Below are positions 38,615-50,236 of a stretch of 64,000 nucleotides of DNA, in pieces. The translations under genes were made by a program, and so were the position numbers. This DNA comes from Tetrahymena elliotti 4EA. Lineage: Eukaryota; Ciliophora; Oligohymenophorea; Hymenostomatida; Tetrahymenidae. The first letter of the stretch is position 1. Each line of letters starts with the position of its first letter. The notes below the pieces were generated by a model, which worked only from the letters and a program-made list of their open reading frames with translations, ran no database searches and had not been told where the DNA came from. The stretch spans positions 1,076,134-1,140,133 of the forward strand of contig JH720299.1 of assembly GCA_000231825.2 (NCBI GenBank), read 5' to 3'.

Positions 38615-40995
38615 GTATCTCAAATATAGAAACAAACAATTTTAATTTACTTTTATAATATTAAGAAAATAAATTACTCTCAAATTTCAATAAATTTTAA
38701 TTATTTTATTCATTCATACTTACGCATAGATTAATTATTTTTTTGTATATTTATTATGATAATATTAATTAAAATTAGTTTTTCCTTCTTTTCTTTATTC
38801 AAAATTTAGTAAATTGAACCAATATAAATTTGTTTTAAAGATTCAATTGAATATTTAGAAAATATTTTTTATATTTCATTCAATTTTTAATATTTCATTT
38901 GTAATATGTTAATAATATCTTTAGATATTTTTTTTCATATAAACTTTCAAATGTTTAAAAGCGAAATTCTTAGAAAAAAGTAGTAACCATTTAAAAAATT
39001 CAATCTTAATTCAGAAATAAACTACTTGTCTGAAAATATTATTAAGTATCTTCTGTAATACAAGAAAACAACACATAGATCGTTAATAAATAGACATTAT
39101 TTTTATAAATCTAATAAAACTTTAACTTTTTCATTTTTTTTTTTCAATTTTTCTCATGCATTTCTTAAAGATCATTTTAACTTTATTTATTTTCATCTAA
39201 TTTGAAAGAATTGCTCGACTGGAATGATTAATTATAAAACATGTAAATGAATGAATTATTGTTTCTTGCTTTTATTTATCTTTAAATATATTCATAAAAA
39301 TCTGATATTTTCGATTTACAAAAAAAATAATCAAAAGAAACTTAACTTTTTTGATTGATATTAATATGATGACAAATCAATTGATAATTAATCATTCTAA
39401 ATAAGTTTAACCCAAATAATTGGTTTCTATTTATTTAACAAGTTACCACTTATTCAAAATTTCTCATTTTATTTCTTGAATTTGATAAATTTGAAACTCT
39501 TCATATTGTAAAATAAAATTTATTTTATAGAAGAGAAAAATATGCATCAAATAATATTAAATTTATATGAGCCTCTACTTTATTTCTTCAGAAGTTAAAT
39601 CAACCATTCTTTTTTATACAAATTAGAAGTTATCCTAATTATTGCTCTAAGAATTATAAAATGGAATTAAGGAAAATAGGCTTAAGATAAGATGATCTAC
39701 AGTAAATATTTATACAATCGAAAGAAAATTTATTAAATGTATTATTAAAACAGCCATGTAATTTAATTGTAATAATAGATTCATTTTTGCTGATAAATAT
39801 TTAATTAAATAAAATCTGATACATTCTTTTACCCAACTATTATGTTACTTATTTATGAACTTAAAAAATGAATGAATTTTAGATTGATATTATTGAGGTC
39901 AAAACATATTTATTTAGTTGTTTTTAGTTTAAATTAAAGAAAATTCTATCAAAAAGATGTTATTAATTGAAAAATCAATAAATTCTTTAGAAATTTTAGA
40001 AAAATTTACAATTTATAAAAATTATTTTGCAATGAAGCTTTTTTTAGCTCTTATTATTATAAAAAGCAAAATTAATTTTTAGGAATATCATTTTGAGTGT
40101 TGATATATCTTTAATCATCGGCTAAATATTTAATTTATAAATTTGGAATCGATAGTTACTTAGTTTAATTGTTTCATTAAAATTCAAATCATTACAAAAA
40201 TTAAAAATTTTTCAATATTTTTATATTGTTTTAATTAGAAATATTCATAAGAAAACGTTTTATAAAATGAAATTTTAGATTTCAAATAAAGTATACACGT
40301 TTGGATTAAATATTTTAATTAAGATGACTTGGCATCAATTACTTTAGAAATACCTAAGTAACTATTCGAAATCATATTACTTTTTTAGTAATCTAAGGCA
40401 TGTAAGCACTTTAACATTGTTTTATAAACAGCTGTTTTCCCACTAATTCATTTCTAGTAAAGTTTTTTAGCAAAAGATTTCAACAAAATCTCATAGCCAA
40501 AACAGTAATTTTGTAAGTAAGAAATTATTCATAGTTTAAGATAAAGAATTAGCAATGGAAGTGACAAAAATGAATAAATTTGGAAAAAACTATAAAACTT
40601 GATCTAGAATTGAATCACTAAAATCGGATTCAACTTTATTGAAGTAAAAGAGTTTAGATGTGATTTAATTAATGTTTTTTTTGGGTGGATTTTTAATTAA
40701 ATGATAAACCTTTACACATTGAAATATGTTAAAAATACATTACAGATTCTTTTGCATTAATTTAGATAAAAACAGATATTGAATAGTAAAAACTTGATAA
40801 AATAGTCACTAGAGTCAAGTATTTTTTTCCTATACTGTAAAATATTAGCTCTAAATTAATTCGCTATTCAAAAGATGATCTCTTAAAAAATATAATTAAT
40901 TGTTTATAAATATTAACATTTTAATCAAATAATAAATAAATAAATCACTAAATATTAAACCAATTTTTGTTAAATTATCTTTTTAAAAAATAATC
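38615..40995. other. Long AT-rich spacer
   Basis: About 2.4 kb without recognisable coding sequence, RNA gene or long repeat on either strand. Confidence 0.5.
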
Positions 40996-43038
40996 ATGAG
41001 CTCCATAAATAACTCAATTGCCTCCATTTATGAAGAATAATAATTATCTCTTTAGAAGAGCTAATCTTTTTTAGAAGGTTGTCAATAAGAATAATCAAGT
41101 ATTAAGAAAAATGTATCTTCAACTTACTATCTTCATTCATCATTCGAATCACTTGATTTATTTAAAAAAGAAACGCACTCTTAATTGTTTAAATCAAAGA
41201 GAAATAATGATAAATAATTGAGTCTGAATTAATATTAATTAATAGAATAGATGAATGATGTCAAACAATTTACATAAAAACTAAAAAAATTGCAAGAATT
41301 AAAATAAAATTATTCTGCAGTTCAATAAAAATCTACTGAAATGGAATCTTATTTAAATAATTTGAAAATTAAAGTAGAAGAAAACATAAAATTTTTTGAA
41401 GAATACTCATCTTTCTGGATGAAGAAAATTATAGAAAACTAGATTAATAAAGAAATTCTAAACCACTCCTTCGATTATTAAAAAGAAATTTAAAGTGAGA
41501 AAGAATTTTTTATTTTAGAAATAAATTAAATTAGATAAGAAATAAAGAACATTTTAGTCAAATTAAGAGATGTTCCTATTGTTTAAGATATCTGCTAAAA
41601 ATATTAAATGAAATTATTAAATAAATATTCTAATGAATAAATTAATTATTCTAATATTGAATTAATTTTCAGCGAAGAAGAAATCAACTCTTCTCTTTCT
41701 AATTTACCATTATCTGAGTCAGAATGTGAAATAGAAACTTCTGAATCAATTTCAAATATTTGTTTCGAACATAACAATAGCAGTGACGCAATATTAAAAG
41801 AGCAAGTTAAATCAGAAAACTTCAGATTAAAAGTTGCCTTTGCTGGGGTTAATTAATTAGAACTTTTTAAGTAGCTTTAAAAGTAATAATTCATATTGAA
41901 AGATTCAAAATCTTTTATTGATTAAAATTCTGGTGTTGTTGCCTTTTCCACTGCTGTAATTTTGGTATCTACTAAAGTACCTGGTATTGATTTGATTTCT
42001 CTTGGTTGTCTTGGATTGGTTCAATCAATAGTAAACTTTAGCAATCCTCATAGAAGTCTTTCTAGTTGCCTTAGATAATAAAAAGTTTTGTTGTCTTAAA
42101 TCACACTTTGTGGTGGTTTTGGACTTGCTGGAGCTGCTATAGGATAAGCTATAATTCCAGTTCCAATTTTAGGAGCTGTTGTTGGTGGCTTAGTGATGGA
42201 ATTCCTTGGTATCTATTTTTCAATGAAAATTAAGGAATGGACTATCTCAGAATAAATAAAAGACTAAATGAATTTCTTTGCTGAAAATAATGCTGAAGTA
42301 AATGAACAAAATTTATCAGATTACTACCAAGTTTTAGATATTAAAAAAGAATCTTTAACAGACAAAATTCTTCTCCCTAACTAATAATTATTAAATAAAT
42401 TACTTGGTAATGAAAGGTAAATAGAAACAGAATAACCTTTTGGAGATATTGAAAAAGTCTAAATATATCTTGTTTACTGCTTACAAAGTATTGGCTCAAA
42501 AATATTCAAAGACATAAAAGAAGTATTAGGAGAAAAGGAATTTAATTTACATGTTAAGTTGCTAGATGAAATGGAATCTTACACTGAATACTTTGATTTC
42601 GATTACCTTTCTATTGGTAAAAATCTTGTAAATGTTTACAACTAACTCCAAGAAAAGATATCACATGAAAATCTCAAAAAAATAATTGAAGAAATTGACC
42701 CATTTTCTATTGATGGTAACAATCTAGTTGTTTAATAGCAAGAATCTATCAAAAAGTATTGTAAATACTAAAACCTTGCTGAAATCTTGAAATAAAATAA
42801 CATTGATGAAAGCATCATTCTTGAAAATATTCCTGAGTCTATCTAAAATCTTAATTCCAGTTAAAAACTAGATCTCTGGAGTACTTTCATATGTATATAA
42901 CTTCTAAATCCCTCATATGTCTTATTAGATATTTTCATGATGAAGGTTAACTTCTAACTTGAGTCTAAAAATCTACTCTTCATAGATACAATTGACTAAT
43001 ACTACCCTATCATCAAGAAGATGTTTTAGGACATATGA
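40996..43038 (+). CDS. Coiled-coil protein with glycine-zipper-like hydrophobic hairpin
   Basis: One uninterrupted exon of 681 codons with TAA/TAG as Gln. Residues 1-230 are Glu/Lys/Gln-rich and largely helical (QMNDVKQFTQKLKKLQELKQ), followed by a Ser/Glu patch. Two hydrophobic stretches follow. Residues of about 310-345 include VVAFSTAVILVSTKVPGIDL, and about 368-407 include CGGFGLAGAAIGQAIIPVPI then LGAVVGGLVMEFLGIYF. The small-residue spacing GxxxG/AxxxG and the Pro-Val-Pro turn resemble a glycine-zipper membrane hairpin. The rest is soluble and helical. No signal peptide is present. Membrane insertion or pore-like assembly is inferred from composition; no family was recognised. No homologue of bacterial colicin or similar toxins is claimed. 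Confidence 0.85.
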
Positions 43039-44117
43039 AATAAAACCAAAAAATAAATATAATAAATTATGATTCCCATCTTATAATAAATCATCTAATT
43101 TCGGTTTTTTGAAAAAGAAATAAAAATTAAAAAAATTACATTCCCTTAATAAAAATTTCATATTCTTTAACTCTTAATAAGCTGTAAAAATAAAATATTT
43201 TAAAATGATATTTTAATTAACTAATTAAAAATTATTTTACTATTTACACTATTTATTTTATGGTATTAAAATCTTTGTAAATTTTTTATCTATTTAAATG
43301 CTATAATTTCTTATTAATAATGAATTGAAAACACTTTTAAACATAATTTATTTCTATATAATTTTCACATAAAAAATTATTATTTAAAATCTTGTTTATC
43401 TTCAAAATACAAATATTTCTAAGAAAATATTTCACCTAAATTTCTTTATTTTAATTAATTTTGATTTATCTTATTTTAATCAAATTTTTAATTTTGATTT
43501 TTCATCCTATTCTAAAAAAAAAATATTTTTGATAAATCACCTTGTTAATAATGAATCAATATAAAAATATGAATAATTACCTACGTTAAATTATATAATA
43601 TTATTTAAATAGATTTGATATTGATGATTTTATTTTTCATGTTATTTAAAATAAATTTGTAATTTTCATTTGACTACAAGCATATATTTTTAAAATAAAT
43701 AATATTACAAACAAAATAAATGCTATTTCATTAAATTTTAATAAATTATTATTTATTCCCTAAAGATAATTTAATTCTAAAATAACTAAGTAATTTTTTT
43801 AAACAGTTATCTAAAATTAAATTTGTTAGTAAAAAATCTATTTGAATTAGGTATAATTAAAAAATATATTTTTAGTAAAATTTAATGAAAATTTATACAC
43901 TCTTTATTGTTTGTTCTTTATTTAATTGTTTAGTAGTTCGTTGGTGGAGATATGGTTTTGTGGTATTTTAAAAAGAAATAATATAATTAATAATCATTAA
44001 ATCAAAGGATCAAATAAGACAAAAGAGTGTTTGTTTGATTGGGTTTAATACTGATTTTTTAATAGTAATAAAAAACTTAAGAATAAGTAGAAATTTATAT
44101 AGAGTAATATTATTAAT
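43039..44117. other. AT-rich spacer
   Basis: About 1.1 kb with no coding sequence, RNA gene or strong repeat seen. Confidence 0.4.
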
Positions 44118-45268
44118 ATGAATGACTAAAAGTAAATTATTTATCAAGAAAAGAGTAAAGAAAATCCGATTTTTGAATTTGAATGTTCAATTCCATAAAT
44201 ACCTTAGCAAAGTTCAATGAAAAGTATAACTTTGATAAAAAGTATTACAAATGTAATAACTGATTTGAGCTATCGATATTCTAGAAGCAAAATAAACATA
44301 AGTAGCTAATAATCTCTATCAGAAATGAGTCCTATAGAAAGGATGAACTACTACACATCAAGACTAGAAAATAAAAGACAGTTATATGAAAACGAAGTTA
44401 AATAAAATATTAAAAAGATTAAAATAATTCGTATGAAGGAAGAACAGCTAAAAATCAAAAACAGAGTAAAATATTTTCTTAAATTCTACTTGAAAATATA
44501 TCTTCCTTCATATTTGTTAATATATTTGATATTAAAACATTTAATAATAAATAGCAAAGCCCACTTGCTAAACATGAAAAATCATTCGTTATTAGAAAGT
44601 CTCCTGAAGAATTTGAATAAAAGTTTCTCCCTTAACCTTAAGAGGTAATTTTAACTCATGTTTATATTGCTATTAGCTTTGTAGAGTTATTCATTGTAAA
44701 TTAATATTTATAGATTTCAAAGCTTAATGCCTTGTAGCAAAAGAAAGAATAAATAAGAATTAAAAACCATCCAATAAATTAAAAATCAAAAGAATTAATA
44801 CAAAAAGAAAAAGAATTGCAAGATTTACTGAACAAAGAAAAAGGTTGGAGGACACCAAGAAGTCGTCTTGAATTATTTAATGAAAATGCTAAATCTTGCA
44901 GTCCATCCCCATTATCTAGATAATCCATGTTAAATAGCTCTTACTAAAATACGTATCCACTTACTTAGAGAAGAGGCAGTAATCCTACTTTACAATAAGG
45001 CTCTTTTCAATCAGCCAGACCATTAACTCCTAGCAACTCTTAAGTGATATTTAGAGGATCTCTTAAATATTAACCAATTTCAATAAATTAAAAAGACAAT
45101 AACATGGTTAAATCCATATTAAAGGTCAACAAAAACAAAGAAATCAACAAAGACTAGCAGGCTTGCTAAGAATCTTCTTCAAGTTAAATTGATCAAAATT
45201 AAAGCTAACATATCAAAAGAGTTAATTTCATTAATAGTGAAAAAGAAGCACCTAATCTTTTGTTTTGA
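44118..45268 (+). CDS. Basic, Ser/Gln-rich protein of unknown function, three exons
   Basis: Exons 44118-44465, 44555-44644 and 44714-45268 total 993 nt (330 residues plus TGA), all junctions in phase 0. Introns of 89 and 69 bp begin GTAAAA and GTAATT and end ATAG. The protein starts MNDQKQIIYQEKSKENP, has a helical Lys/Arg/Glu stretch (MSPIERMNYYTSRLENKRQL) continuing through exon 2 (KHEKSFVIRKSPEEFEQKF) and into exon 3 (KELIQKEKELQDLLNKEKGW), then RTPRSRLELF and a Ser/Pro/Gln-rich tail with Ser-Pro and Thr-Pro sites (SPSPLSRQ, SARPLTPSNS). This looks like a phospho-regulated structural or cytoskeletal protein, but that is inference. A frame in the first intron that looks open in the standard code is an artefact. 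Confidence 0.82.
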
Positions 45269-45524
45269 CCAATTAAGCTTTAAAAAATTAATTAATTGAT
45301 CAATAAATTCCCTATCAACTTAGCTATTTCAATTTCTTTTTTCATTCGTCCTTTCTTTTTAATTAAACTCAGGCCTTCATTAGATTTATTAATTTATTCA
45401 TCTATATTTATATTCTTGTAATCTACAATATTCTTGCTACCTCAAGAGCCAATTCATCGTTTTCAATACCATTAACCTTTTTTTCATTTAAATACATCAA
45501 TTGAAAAGATATCATTTTTCAATT

Positions 45525-45848
45525 ATGGTTTTTCATCAATTAACAAATACAAATATTTAAAATATTTTTGCTTAAATTTTCTATATTTTTTATTTTTAGC
45601 ATAAAGGAAAGTTTTACTTTAAACATTTTAAATATCTTATAAGATACTGTTATAATCAAGCACTTTTTAAAAGATGCCTACCTATATTTGCTGTTCCATC
45701 TAAATAAGATAGAATAAACAGCAATAATAGTCTCTTAACCCAACTAAATTTTTTCTTAATTCCAAATAAAAAAAGAAAGAAAAATAGACAGTTATTAAAA
45801 TTTCAACATGTAGATATTGAAATAATTAACTAAGAGGTATTTGTGTGA
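45525..45848 (+). CDS. Small basic protein, unknown
   Basis: A 107-residue frame from the ATG at 45525 to a TGA at 45846. From about residue 26 the sequence is clearly protein-like: KGKFYFKHFKYLIRYCYN, LPIFAVPSKQDRINSNNS, LLTQLNFFLIPNKKRKKNR and FQHVDIEIINQEVFV at the end. The first 25 residues are weaker and end at a TTTTTAG that could be a 3' splice site, so the true first exon may lie upstream, possibly even within the three-exon gene ending at 45268. No family was recognised. It is convergent with TAF5, 190 bp apart. Confidence 0.5.
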
Positions 45849-46040
45849 AAAAATAATAAATACGTTGAAGTCATAAATGTACAAACATTAAAAATGAAAA
45901 ATGAAAGGTTGAATTAATTATTACTTTATTTATTTATTAAATAAAGGTTTCTTTTGATTATTTTAATTTAATATTTATTTTTTGAATGGTGGTTTGATAT
46001 AATTTGTTGAGATTGTTAATATTTTTGTTGATTTTAAGGT

Positions 46041-48655
46041 TCAGATTGTTTGCTTTGAAATAGCTAAGATGAAATTACGCATATGCATGTAAGATTTTAT
46101 GAATTTTTCTGTTTGGATTTTAGGTAATTCGAAGATTTCTTTTGGTTCAATAGGGGAGAATCTATTGAATTCTATTTTTTAGTTGTATTTTTCCTTTCCA
46201 ATATCAAACTCTTCAAACAAATGCTAGCCTTGGATTTAGTTTAGCTAGTTTATATTATAATAAGCAAGGTATTTTGATGTATTTACAGTTATTGTAGATT
46301 CATCGAAGGAAATATGAACAGAATAAATAGGATCTCTACTTTTAAGACTTTACAGATTTACAGATTATATTAATTTTAAATTATGTAAGTCCCAAAGTCT
46401 GATGTCACCATTATCTTAACCAGTTATAAAGTAGTATCCACTATAACTCATATGCATACAAGTAACAGGACTATTCAATTCTAAAGTAAGTGAACAAACT
46501 CCTGTTTTCAATTCCCAAAATTTAATTTTGTTATCCAAAGAAGCAGTAATAACATATTCTAGATTTTCAGCAAAATCTATTTAAGTAACATCTTTTTAAT
46601 GTCCAATTAAAACTTTAGCAATCTAAGGTCTATTAGTAGTCCAAAGCATGGCTGTTTTATCTGCTGAACAAGAACCAAATATATATCCTAAGTAATTATT
46701 TAAAACCATATTAACAAGTAATTAATAACATTTATTTTATGTATAAATTATCCAAATATAATACCTTAACGAGCAAATTTAACATTCCAAATAGTATTTA
46801 AATGACCTTTATAGACATTTAAGCAAACATTTAGTCTAACATCCCACAATCTTATAGATAAATCAATAGAAGCAGAAATAAAATAGTTTTCATTGTAAAG
46901 AATGCTTAGAGAAGTAATAGCATCTTCATGTCCCATAAATTTAGTTCTAAATTTGATTTAAACGCTATTTGAATTGTACTATTCTTAGTTTTCTTCTCCA
47001 AAAATAATGTCTGACTAATTGCTACTGTTAGTATTTTAAAATTTTCCAACATCAAACAAATATATCTAAGAATCTTAGGTACCACACATAATCACATTTC
47101 CACTTTTACTCACTTCTATGCAGGTAACTGATTCATTAGGATCATCTATTCTCATTTTTAAAATACTTGGATGCTAATTATCTGACTCTATGTGTTTTCT
47201 TTCCAGAAAATCACTCACCATTAATGATTTTTCCAATACCTATTTAAGTCAACAAATAAAATATTAATTTATTTTTAAATTTGAATAAACTCTTTTCTAA
47301 ATTTAAATATATTCCATCATTTAAGGTTTACACAATAAATTTGCTAAAAATTGTTTTCATTAAACTGAGTCTTTTCAAAATTTACTTCTTAATTTATTCA
47401 TTTAACTCAATTCAAAATTTCAAGGGAGAATTTCCAAAATAATTTATCTGAAAATAATTTTCTAATTTAATCTTCACTAAATTTGCTAAAACGCTCGCTA
47501 TCTTTTGCTTATAAAACTAATTGTGTTTTCATTAAATAATTTGATTATCCAAAGTAAATAAGTTTTCAGACTTTAAATTTAAATTTATTTAGTTTCTTTT
47601 TATTAGTATTTATGTCTATTTATTAAAATAATTAGAAAAAATATTTCATTTATCTTAACGTTTAGAAATTTAACCACATTCATGTTTCAATGGAAAACTA
47701 AAATAAAGCTTTCTTAGCTATTGATAAAAATTCATTATTTGTTGCTTTTGTTTGATTGATTTCTAGACGCTTAAGTTGATTATTAAATTGATAAATGAAT
47801 TGATATTTATGAACGATTGATGGATATAGATTTTCATTGAAAAAAAAATATTTTCAAAAATCTTACTGAATAAACTAAATTGCATTTGGGCTTAACTTCA
47901 TTGCTATTATTTGAGTTCAGCTAATCAAGATATTCATAGGCTTTTTAAAAGACTTAAATTTCACTAATTTTAACTTTTTCTTTCTTGACCACTTCTAATT
48001 TATGGAAAAGGTTGATATCATCAAAATTAGTCAAAAAATTCCTTTCGCGTTCATTGTCTTCTTTGTCTTTAGTACAATGAAATTGATAATCATTATTTTA
48101 AAGAGAAGGAACAGATTAATTTTTGTTAAATGCTGAGGGAATTCTTTTTTTAATGTACTTCTAAAAGATATCTCTGCATAGATCTAAAGTTCCTTAATTC
48201 TCATTAAAATAGCAAACAATACACTCATAAGAGTATAAAGAGATGTGTATTTCATTATATTTTTCATGTATTTATTTAATTTTTGCCTATTCCTGGTCTC
48301 TTTGATTTCTATTTGACAAGTATTTGCATAATTTATCTATTATTTCCTTTATATCCATATTTAAAAACTATGTGCTTAAACTACTAATCTTTTAAAACAT
48401 CTACAATGCTTATTATTACTATTATTATAGTTAACCTTCTATTTTTTGGTATTCATTATAAAGATCAAGGATACACCTAAATGCTACCCACTCTAAGTCC
48501 TTTCTTATTTGCATGAGCATATCTTGCATCCACCTAATCATTTCTCTTATTTATATAAACTTCTTTTCAATCTTCTCTATTGAAATCGACTATTATTGAG
48601 ATTAATTTCTCATGCCTTACATGCTACCTCCTGATATATTGCTTGAACTACTCAT
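46041..48655 (-). CDS. TAF5: TAF5, WD40 subunit of TFIID
   Basis: Starts MSSSSNISGGSMQG at 48655 and stops at 46041. After a poly-Gln stretch comes the TAF5 N-terminal NTD2-type region (MDIKEIIDKLCKYLSN ... later LYPSIVHKYQFIYQFNNQLK and SIAKKALFQFSIET). The C-terminal part is a WD40 propeller with the TAF5 order of repeats: FMGHEDAITSLSILYNENYF, SIRLWDVRLNVCLNVYKGHL, WNVKFARQGYIFGSCSADKT, AMLWTTNRPQIAKVLIGHQK, ASLDNKIKFWELKTG and YFITGQDNGDIRLWDLHNL. The Y-K-G-H and D-K-T-A-x-L-W segments are strongly TAF5-like. The last WD exons are 47239-46765 and 46687-46041 (intron GTATTA...TTAG). Introns between 47870 and 47240 are not fully resolved. It should act in the nucleus as a core TFIID (or SAGA-type) scaffold for pre-initiation complexes. 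Confidence 0.85.
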
Positions 48656-49464
48656 TTAGATTCAGAAATAACTTAAATATTTATATTCTTTTTTATCAAT
48701 TTAGCCCTCTTATATTTTATACTCTAAATGGTATTCACTTATTCTATATTAAATCCTAATAAGCGCACAAGCTAATTTATAATTAAAGTTTAATATATTT
48801 ATTTTGTTTGTGTTAAATCTTGTATTCAAAGAAAGATATTTAAATTAAATATCTATTTTTGATGTTATTTTAAAAGCTTGCTAATAAAAATTCAATGAGT
48901 CTTTTTTAACTAATTTAATTAATTATCTTCTTATAATTAAATATTTATAATCTATCATGCATTTTTACTCTTTTCTTTTTTGATGCTATCATTTTTAAAA
49001 GAAAAAAGGAAGACAGACAGACTTTGACATTTTTTGTAAATCTGTTTATTTGTTTGTATAAAAACAACAAAATCATAAATTATATTTGATTATGATTTAA
49101 AAGCAAAAAATATCTCAAAAATAACCCGCCCGCCTTTTTAGATAAAAGCAAAAGTTGTAAATACAATTTAATTTCAATTATTTATTTGCTAAATCCACAA
49201 AAACAATATTAAAACATTTTTTTATTCTTATGCTAATATAATAAATTTTAATTAAATATTTTCAACGAAAAATAAAAAATTAAATATTTGTAGCATATTA
49301 AAATAGAAGGAAAATTCACTCAGTTTTGTTTCTCTTTTATAATTAATTAAAATAGAGAAACTCTATTATATTTTGGACCCATTTTTTTGAGAAAAATATT
49401 AATTGAAAAATATTACTTTATCTTGAATATTTTAATATAATATAACTCAGGAAAAGAGCAGTAA
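48656..49464. other. AT-rich divergent spacer
   Basis: Upstream of TAF5 (-) and of the candidate gene at 49465 (+). A short CCCGCCCGCC patch near 49124 stands out in AT-rich DNA. No coding sequence seen. Confidence 0.4.
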
Positions 49465-50236
49465 ATGAATACTTTTTATAATTATTAGGCTGAGAGATTA
49501 CAAGAATACACTAAAATTATTATAGATAAGAAAATTACGAAAAAAATTAAATATTAAGCTAATTCAAGAAATTAAATCAGTAATTAATTATTAGTATTTC
49601 TGAAACGTATCAAGTGGGATTAATTTATCTATGAACAATTAGTTCAAAAAAAGAAAGCATTTAATATTTCCTTCTATAATTAAAAATTTAATCATAAAGA
49701 AGTAAATGAATAAAAATATAGAATACTATGTTTTGGAATCTAAATATATTAAAGGAGCTATTGATTGCCTTAATTAAATAAGGAATTAGTCTGGTTCTAT
49801 TAACAAAGCTTTAGGAGTTGTTGAATAAATAATTAATGAACAGAGTAGTTTATTTGCATAATATCCTGATACTTGTAATACAACTATTATAGCTATAGAT
49901 AAATCCAAAGGTGATTATGTATGCGGCATTTTTTTAGGAGTTGATTTATGCAACTATGGATCAATTTTAAGACAGTTAATCTTTGATTCTAAATAACAAA
50001 GAAATTTAATTTATGACAAATTTAAAATATTATATATATAGTACCCTAAGGTACTGCCTTTTCGGCTACATACAGTTATACAGGTTGTCACTATTTATTT
50101 ATCTTTAAATTAATTGTCTTGTTTCATAAAAAATTAGAACAACACCCTCAAATTAAGCTTAATCTATATATTAATTATTTCTTAATTAATTCTTATTAAA
50201 CTTCATATCTAAACAAATTAAAAGAATAGATGTTGA
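49465..50236 (+). CDS. Candidate gene of unknown function, two exons
   Basis: Two overlapping frames are each coding-like. One starts at 49465 (MNTFYNYQAERLQEYTKI ... LKRIKWDQFIYEQL). The other contains MNKNIEYYVLESKYIKGA (ATG at 49706) and then SINKALGVVEQIINEQSSLF, NTTIIAIDKSKGDYVCGIF and GVDLCNYGSILRQLIFDSK. An intron from GTTCAA to ATAAAG joins them in phase 0. The second frame stays open through the two-hairpin repeat at 50031-50074 to a TGA at 50234; residues encoded past about 50025 look non-coding, so the real end may be earlier. No motif was recognised. The splice donor GTTCAA is weak. Confidence 0.45.
50031..50074. repeat. Two-hairpin repeat element, copy B
   Basis: TATATATATA-GTACCCTAAGGTAC-TGCCTTTTCGGCTACATACA. 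GTACC and GGTAC pair around CTAA, and GCC and GGC pair around TTTTC. It is the reverse-orientation partner of 26383-26440: after reverse complementing, the segments TGTATGTAGCC, GGCAGTACC, TAGGGT and CTATA agree while the loop differs. It lies just past the clearly coding part of the plus-strand candidate gene. Confidence 0.7.

Noticed and set aside
44433..44648. 71-residue plus-strand frame
   Set aside because: It runs through an intron (44466-44554) of the three-exon gene; splicing gives a longer, better frame.
49124..49135. CCCGCCCGCC patch
   Set aside because: Unusual for the region but isolated; no telomere (CCCCAA) repeat or CpG-type context, so no element was called.
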